A program made the translations under genes and the position numbers. Positions 58,853 to 64,000 of a DNA stretch of 64,000 nucleotides are shown here, one piece after another. Origin of the DNA: JANYCO01 sp031416415 (GTDB taxonomy: Bacteria > Bacteroidota > Bacteroidia > Cytophagales > Cytophagaceae). Position 1 is the stretch's first letter; every line of letters begins with the position of its first letter. Under the pieces are notes generated by a model. It was not told the DNA's origin. It made no database searches and saw only the letters and a program-made list of their open reading frames with translations. The stretch lies in assembly GCA_031416415.1 (NCBI GenBank), contig JANOTP010000270.1:1-64000 (forward strand), read 5' to 3'.

Positions 58853-59526
58853 TGCTATTTAAAACTAGAGGCATAGTTTTGGGGCATATAAAATATGGCG
58901 ATACCTCTATCATCTCAAAAATTTATACTGAAGAGTTCGGTTTACAAACCTACATTGTAAACGGAGTAAGGAGTAAATCTTCCAAAAATAAAATTGCGCT
59001 ATTTCAGTCCCTGACCTTACTGGATATGGTGGTTTACTATAAAGAAAATCGTGATATTAACCGTATTTCAGAAATGAAGTGCAATACCGTTTTTCATTCA
59101 ATTCCTTTTGAACAGAAAAAAATATGCATCGTTATTTTTCTTGCTGAATTATTGGGGAAAACGCTCAAAGAGCAATCTCCAAACAAAGAACTTTTTGAAT
59201 TGATTTTGCATTCAATATCTTATTTGGACGTAATGCCCGAGCATTATGAAAATTTACACTTGCAATTTATGATTCAGTTGGCCGCCTATTTAGGATTTTC
59301 ACCCGGTACCGTTGATGATATAATGGAGGAAATTCGAATAAGTTTATCGGAAGAAGAAAAATTTATAATGGCTCAACTTATGTCTGCAGCACCAGATGAA
59401 TATATTCGAATTAATAATCAAACCCGTCGCCATTTATTGGATTGTTTAATCCGTTATTATTCAATTCATGTTGAAAATTTTGGATCGTTAAATTCTTTGG
59501 CAGTATTGCAGGAGATTTTTGTTTAA
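58852..59526 (+). CDS. recO: DNA repair protein RecO
   Basis: RecO loads RecA with RecF/RecR. The 224-residue protein begins at the ATG overlapping the porZ stop (MLFKTRGIVLGHIKYGDTSI), a good RecO N-terminal OB-fold; the C-terminal helical part (IFLAELLGKTLKEQSPNKELF ... RHLLDCLIRYYS) matches the family, though the zinc cysteines of some members are absent. A longer reading frame begins 57 bases earlier but the overlap start gives the normal N-terminus. Translational coupling to porZ is likely. Confidence 0.9.
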   Translation: MLFKTRGIVLGHIKYGDTSIISKIYTEEFGLQTYIVNGVRSKSSKNKIALFQSLTLLDMVVYYKENRDINRISEMKCNTVFHSIPFEQKKICIVIFLAELLGKTLKEQSPNKELFELILHSISYLDVMPEHYENLHLQFMIQLAAYLGFSPGTVDDIMEEIRISLSEEEKFIMAQLMSAAPDEYIRINNQTRRHLLDCLIRYYSIHVENFGSLNSLAVLQEIFV

Positions 59527-59536
59527 CTAAAATTGA

Positions 59537-60319
59537 TTATTTTAAAATTATTTTTCTAGTAGTCGAATTAATAGTTGACTGAACAGGTACATTATTTTTG
59601 TCTAAAAGTTCTAATTTAATAGTATTTTCTCCTAAGGGCAAACCTTCCATGGCATAAGCTTGCCAATCAGTTAGTATAAATTCTGTACCATTAATAGTGG
59701 CCTTTACTTTAAATCCTTTTTTGGAAAGTTTACAGTTTACAATATAAAAATCTAATAAAACTTTTTTTGCGTCTTCTCCTATGTAATCAGCTTTAGGACG
59801 ACTATAAAATAATAATGGATCTTTTAAATTTACGGTAGAGAGCTTGCTTTTTTCCGTTGAAGGACCTACATAAAATTGACGAAGATCATACGCGTTTTTA
59901 TGTTTTAAACTTTCATGGTAAGAGCGGGAAAGAAATGATAAAGCAACATAATTACCTTCTTTTAATGTTAGGGGAAAGTCTGTTTCGTATTTTGCTAAGT
60001 AAGGCGAATTGTTAAGAATAAGGTGAATGTGTTGTCCTTTTGCAGAATTGCTGCAATGTTTATCCTTCGCATCAGTTGTTTGATCAGTCAACTTAAAATT
60101 AGTTAATTCGTACTTAAAATTGATGGAAGCCGAATCTTTTTTGGTTAACGGTATATCTCCAATAAATGGTGTTGTTAACTTAAGTGTTGCGTTAGGGAAA
60201 AGAGGCGAATCTAGTACAGGTGTTAACTTAATTCCATTTTTCTCCATTACATTATTTTGAGCGATAATCGGAGTAATAGAAACAAAAATAAAGGTTAATA
60301 ATGATAATAAGTAGTTCAT
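59537..60319 (-). CDS. Secreted hypothetical protein
   Basis: A 260-residue exported protein with signal peptide (about 1-20, TPIIAQ). The mature part looks like two Ig-like beta-sandwiches: KHCSNSAKGQHIHLILNNSPYL, then LKEGNYVALSFLSRSYHESLKH, then a second with a HINNT-type core (VKATINGTEFILTDWQAYAMEGLPLGENTIKLELLDKN). I do not recognise a characterised family. It ends seven bases before the convergent recO stop. Upstream, 18 bases separate it from the manC gene on the same strand, so the two may be co-transcribed, tying it loosely to surface sugar metabolism. Confidence 0.7.
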   Translation of the reverse strand: MNYLLSLLTFIFVSITPIIAQNNVMEKNGIKLTPVLDSPLFPNATLKLTTPFIGDIPLTKKDSASINFKYELTNFKLTDQTTDAKDKHCSNSAKGQHIHLILNNSPYLAKYETDFPLTLKEGNYVALSFLSRSYHESLKHKNAYDLRQFYVGPSTEKSKLSTVNLKDPLLFYSRPKADYIGEDAKKVLLDFYIVNCKLSKKGFKVKATINGTEFILTDWQAYAMEGLPLGENTIKLELLDKNNVPVQSTINSTTRKIILK

Positions 60320-60337
60320 GTTTTTATGATTTTAGGA

Positions 60338-61411
60338 TTAAACAAAACGGTCACCTTTTTGTGCTTTTACATCTGCTACAAATTCTTTTACTTTTTGCTC
60401 GTTATTCTTATTGCAAATCATAAGAACACCGTCAAACTCTGCTACAATATAGTCTTCTAACCCTTCTATTACAACAAGTTTGTCGAAAGGCGTTTTGACG
60501 ATACAGTTAGAAGTATTATAAAGCATAATATTTCCTGCTACTACATTTCCTTGTTCACTTTTTTGAGATACATCATAAAGCGATTTCCATGTTCCTACAT
60601 CTGACCATCCAAAATCACTAGGCAATACATATACATTGTCCGCTTTCTCCATTATTCCGTAATCAATCGAAATATTTTTGCATTGAGAATAAGCTTTTTC
60701 TATAAAAATAGTTTCTTCTGGTGACCAATATTTATGATTTCCTTCTGCAAATATTTCTGCCATATCAGGCAAGTATTTTTCAAAGGCTTTAATAATGGTA
60801 TTGGCACTCCATACAAAAATCCCTGCATTCCAAAGAAAGTCGCCGCTTTCTACAAATTTTTCGGCAAGTTCAAGAATTGGTTTCTCGGTAAATGTTTTTA
60901 CTTTTTTAGTTTCTTTTTCATCTTCTATAAATTGAATATAACCGTATCCTGTATCTGGCCTACTTGGTTTTATCCCCAGTGTTAAAAGCAATTCATTTTT
61001 AGAAGTTATTTCAAGAGCTTGATTTATTTTTTTTTCGAATTCTTGTTCTTTAAGAATTACATGGTCCGCTGGAGCAATGACTATATTGGCATCCGAATTT
61101 TTTCTGTATATTTTGTAACAAGCATAGGCAGCACAAGGTGCGGTATTCCTGCCTACAGGTTCACAAAGTATTTGATTGTCGTCAAGAAAAGGTAATTGAT
61201 TTTTAACTAATTCTTTATAAAATACATTTGTTACAATAAAAATATTTTCTTTTGGACAAATATTTTCAAATCGTTCACATGTTTGTTGAATCATAGTTTT
61301 GCCAGTACCCAAAACATCGTGAAATTGCTTAGGGAAACTTGTTCTGCTAAATGGCCAGAATCTACTTCCGATACCACCTGCCATGATTACTACATAATTA
61401 TTTTTATTCAT
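60338..61411 (-). CDS. manC: Mannose-1-phosphate guanylyltransferase
   Basis: Makes GDP-mannose for surface polysaccharides and glycoproteins. The 357-residue protein has the nucleotidyltransferase signature IMAGGIGSRFWPFSRTSFPKQ, then IAPADHVI, GYGYIQF, FTEKP, FLWNAGIFVW, SIDYGIMEK and DFGWSDVGTW, all standard for the type I GMP (without the fused isomerase domain). Together with the KpsF-type isomerase 26 bases upstream it forms a surface-sugar pair. Confidence 0.94.
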   Translation of the reverse strand: MNKNNYVVIMAGGIGSRFWPFSRTSFPKQFHDVLGTGKTMIQQTCERFENICPKENIFIVTNVFYKELVKNQLPFLDDNQILCEPVGRNTAPCAAYACYKIYRKNSDANIVIAPADHVILKEQEFEKKINQALEITSKNELLLTLGIKPSRPDTGYGYIQFIEDEKETKKVKTFTEKPILELAEKFVESGDFLWNAGIFVWSANTIIKAFEKYLPDMAEIFAEGNHKYWSPEETIFIEKAYSQCKNISIDYGIMEKADNVYVLPSDFGWSDVGTWKSLYDVSQKSEQGNVVAGNIMLYNTSNCIVKTPFDKLVVIEGLEDYIVAEFDGVLMICNKNNEQKVKEFVADVKAQKGDRFV

Positions 61412-61437
61412 AAAATTTTTAATTGAAAATCTATTTA

Positions 61438-62406
61438 TTAAACAATACCTTCTTTGATGAGATCATGGAGATGTATAAATCCCATCATTTTTTTTCCTTC
61501 TACTACCACCAATTGAGTAATGTTTTTTTCTTGCATTATTTTTAGTGCTTGCATCGCATATTCATCTTTTTCAATCATTTTTGGAGAGGATGTCATGATG
61601 TCTTTTGCCTTCAGTCCTGTAATATTTTCATGCTTATTCAACATTCTACGAAGATCTCCATCCGTCACAATGCCAATAAGTTCGTCGTTATTATCCATCA
61701 CAGCCGTTGCTCCAAGCCTTTTTGATGAGATTTCTACAATTACTTCTTTAATTGAAGCATCCTCCAGAACTTTTGGAATACTATTTTGTGGATAAATATC
61801 GCTTACTTTTAAATAAAGTTGCTTGCCTAATGCTCCACCTGGATGAAATTTAGCAAAATCTTCACGTGTAAAGTTACGCATTTCAAGTAGGCATATTGCT
61901 AAGGCATCCCCCAATACTAGTGCTGCTGTAGTACTAGTAGTAGGAGCTAGATTTAGTGGACAAGCTTCTTTATCCACAGTGGCATTAATAACAAAGTCTG
62001 AATGTTGGGATAGATAGGAGTTCATGTTGCCTAGTAAACCTACTAGCTTGCATCCCGCACGTTTTATTAAAGGGACTAAAACTTTAATTTCAGGCGTGTT
62101 GCCACTTTTTGATAGACAAATTACAATATCGTCTTTTTGAATCATGCCTAAATCGCCATGTATAGCGTCGGCAGCATGCATGAAAATAGCAGGAGTACCC
62201 GTAGAGTTAAGAGTAGCTACTATTTTATTTGCTATTAGTGCGCTTTTGCCAACTCCTGTAACAATAATACGTCCTTTTACTTCCAGTAAAGCTAACACAC
62301 ATGCTTCAAACTCCTCATTAATATGATTAAGTAAGTTTTTTATTGCATCTGTTTCATTTTGAAGAACATTTTTTGCAATTGATATGATATTTTTTGTTAA
62401 CTTCAA
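61438..62406 (-). CDS. KpsF/GutQ-type arabinose-5-phosphate isomerase
   Basis: Interconverts ribulose-5-phosphate and arabinose-5-phosphate for Kdo synthesis. The 322-residue protein has an SIS domain (about 35-170: GRIIVTGVGKSALIANKIVATLNSTG, IHGDLGMI, CLSKSGNTPEI) and two CBS domains (about 205-260 and 270-322), the usual KdsD/KpsF layout. Its CBS pair likely senses a nucleotide. Next to manC on the same strand it points to LPS core sugar supply. Divergent from recQ with a 75-base gap. Confidence 0.93.
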   Translation of the reverse strand: MKLTKNIISIAKNVLQNETDAIKNLLNHINEEFEACVLALLEVKGRIIVTGVGKSALIANKIVATLNSTGTPAIFMHAADAIHGDLGMIQKDDIVICLSKSGNTPEIKVLVPLIKRAGCKLVGLLGNMNSYLSQHSDFVINATVDKEACPLNLAPTTSTTAALVLGDALAICLLEMRNFTREDFAKFHPGGALGKQLYLKVSDIYPQNSIPKVLEDASIKEVIVEISSKRLGATAVMDNNDELIGIVTDGDLRRMLNKHENITGLKAKDIMTSSPKMIEKDEYAMQALKIMQEKNITQLVVVEGKKMMGFIHLHDLIKEGIV

Positions 62407-62481
62407 GTTAATATTATTTTTATATGCTTTGATAGAGCAAATATAATAAGGATTCAGGATTATAAAGAGAAAAGCTGTAAA

Positions 62482-64000
62482 ATGTTAGTCGAGAACGAAA
62501 CAGAGCTGTTAACAAAGCTCAAAGAAGTATTTGGTTATTCTGCCTTTAGAGGCACTCAAGAGGTGATTATTAATAACCTCTTGGCGGGAAAAAATACTTT
62601 TGTAATTATGCCCACCGGAGCAGGAAAATCAATGTGTTATCAATTGCCCGCATTAGTGCTAGATGGCATTGCAGTAGTGATCTCCCCACTGATAGCATTG
62701 ATGAAAAATCAAGTAGATCAATTAAGCGCAATTGGTGTAAACGCTCAAGTACTCAATTCAACTCTTACCAAAGGTGAGATGACAAGAGTAAAAAAAGAAG
62801 TGCTTAACGGAGAAGTAAAACTACTTTATGTAGCTCCAGAATCACTTACAAAAGAGGAAAATATAGCCTTTCTTAAAAAAGCTAAAATTTCTTTTGTAGC
62901 TATTGATGAAGCACATTGTATTTCTGAATGGGGACATGATTTTCGTCCTGAATATAGACGTATAAAAAATATTATAGAACAATTAGGTAATCTTCCAATC
63001 ATAGCGTTAACAGCTACTGCTACTCCTAAAGTGCAGGTAGATATTCAGAAAAATCTACAAATGGAAGAAGCCAATGTTTTTAAATCTTCTTTTAATAGAA
63101 AAAATCTTTACTACGAGGTACGACCAAAAACAGATACCAAAAAGCAACTTATAAAATATATAAAACAACACAAAGGGAAGTCTGGAATTATCTATTGTTT
63201 AAGTAGAAAAAAAGTAGAAGAAATTGCCGAACTACTCCGTGTAAACGATATCAATGCATTACCTTATCACGCAGGTCTTGATGCTGATGTACGTATGAGA
63301 AATCAAGATGCATTTCTTAACGAAGATGCAGACGTAATTGTAGCTACTATTGCTTTTGGGATGGGAATCGATAAGCCAGATGTACGTTTCGTTATTCACT
63401 ACGATGCTCCTAAATCTTTAGAAGGTTATTATCAAGAAACAGGACGTGGTGGACGTGACGGTTTGGAAGGAAATTGTATCATGTTTTATGCTTACAAAGA
63501 TATTCTTAAGCTTGAGAAATTCAATAAAGATAAAAATGTAACAGAACGTGAAAATGCTCGTCAACTGTTACAAGAAATGGTTTCTTTTGCAGAGTCTGCG
63601 GTATGTAGAAGAAAACAATTGTTATTTTACTTTGGTGAACATCTAGAAAACGATTGTGGGTTCTGTGACAATTGTATGAAACCAAAAGAACAATTTGAGG
63701 GGAAAGAGGATGTAGCATTGGCTATAGAAGCTGTAGCACAAACAGAGGAACGATTTGGTATTAGTCACCTCGCTGCTGTTTTAGCAGGTGTAGAAAATGA
63801 CTACACAAGAAGTTACAAACATGAGCAACTCAATATATTTGGAAAAGGAAAAGATAAAAAACCAGACCATTGGAATTCAGTATTGCGTCAGATTATGATT
63901 TCTGAATATCTAGAGAAAGATATAGATGATATTGGAGTAATGAAAATTACTGAAAAAGGAAAATCTTTTCTTAATAATCCTCAGTCAATTATTTTAAGTA
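62482..64000 (+). CDS. recQ: ATP-dependent DNA helicase RecQ (3'-partial)
   Basis: A 3'-5' DNA helicase for recombination repair. From the ATG at 62482 the frame stays open to the window edge, giving about 506 residues, so the C-terminus is missing. Visible: Q/F-motif region VFGYSAFRGTQEVIINNLL, Walker A MPTGAGKS, DEAH box with the RecQ aromatic loop (IDEAHCISEWGHDFRPEY), motif III LTATATPKVQ, motif V/VI ATIAFGMGIDKPDVRFVIH and QETGRGGRDG, and the zinc-binding CRRKQLL ... CGFCDNC of the RQC domain, followed by the start of the winged helix. It is divergent from the KpsF-type gene. Confidence 0.96.
   Translation, partial: MLVENETELLTKLKEVFGYSAFRGTQEVIINNLLAGKNTFVIMPTGAGKSMCYQLPALVLDGIAVVISPLIALMKNQVDQLSAIGVNAQVLNSTLTKGEMTRVKKEVLNGEVKLLYVAPESLTKEENIAFLKKAKISFVAIDEAHCISEWGHDFRPEYRRIKNIIEQLGNLPIIALTATATPKVQVDIQKNLQMEEANVFKSSFNRKNLYYEVRPKTDTKKQLIKYIKQHKGKSGIIYCLSRKKVEEIAELLRVNDINALPYHAGLDADVRMRNQDAFLNEDADVIVATIAFGMGIDKPDVRFVIHYDAPKSLEGYYQETGRGGRDGLEGNCIMFYAYKDILKLEKFNKDKNVTERENARQLLQEMVSFAESAVCRRKQLLFYFGEHLENDCGFCDNCMKPKEQFEGKEDVALAIEAVAQTEERFGISHLAAVLAGVENDYTRSYKHEQLNIFGKGKDKKPDHWNSVLRQIMISEYLEKDIDDIGVMKITEKGKSFLNNPQSIILS

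Overview
The window is an AT-rich (about one-third GC by eye) chromosomal segment of a member of the Bacteroidota. Evidence for the phylum: an incomplete but unmistakable type IX secretion (T9SS) translocon gene sprA, the gliding lipoprotein gene gldH, the T9SS gene porZ with a C-terminal sorting domain, TonB receptors with a carboxypeptidase-regulatory-like N-terminus, and promoters of the Bacteroidota TAnnTTTG type. No rRNA, tRNA or CRISPR array was seen. I would not name a genus; the mix (sprA, gldH, porZ, a Lys-rich DksA-like protein, a hydrogenase-4-like operon) fits Cytophagales/Sphingobacteriales/Chitinophagales relatives.

Layout. 1-7 kb: sprA, whose 5' end lies outside the window. 7-8.3 kb: a small accessory insert with an orphan PD-(D/E)XK-like protein and a solo insertion-sequence end. 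8.3-18.4 kb: housekeeping and surface genes, including ricT-gldH, a DUF1624-like membrane protein, a striking fusion of a type I periplasmic binding domain to a pentameric ligand-gated ion channel (12.7-14.8 kb), GtrA, DUF3127, DJ-1/PfpI and NlpC/P60 proteins. 17.5-21.05 kb: a thiamine-type uptake operon led by a TPP riboswitch. 21-34 kb: rnhA, a PF10023-type aminopeptidase, recA, a PAS-SpoIIE phosphatase, a large lamin-tail protein, asd, and the run dksA-like/scpB/RsuA-RluB-type pseudouridine synthase.

33.96-40.65 kb is the accessory island. An inverted-repeat-framed unit with a frameshifted DUF559 nuclease gene has been hit by an IS3-family element (IS end-to-end 34080-35454, GGT target duplication, A_AAA_AAG frameshift site). 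Next to it sits a complete restriction-modification cassette (controller protein, C5 methyltransferase, endonuclease, amino-methyltransferase) flanked by about 127-bp direct repeats.

40.65-47.94 kb is a six-gene, tightly packed minus-strand operon with the architecture of hydrogenase-4/complex I. The large subunit lacks at least three of the four NiFe-ligand cysteines, and the NuoB-like subunit lacks three of the four cysteines of the N2-type cluster. It keeps two ferredoxin-type [4Fe-4S] motifs fused to its N-terminus. It is therefore probably an ion-pumping 'energy-converting hydrogenase-related' complex, not a hydrogenase, with an unknown electron partner.

48-64 kb is core metabolism and envelope: dapF, a PpiD-like isomerase, lptC, an outer-membrane protein, coaX, anmK, porZ-recO, manC, a KpsF-type isomerase and the 5' part of recQ, which runs off the right edge. 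The best candidates for little-described biology are the binding-protein/ion-channel fusion and the cofactor-ligand-depleted complex I-like operon; the nested repeat/IS/R-M island is the best mobile-DNA story.
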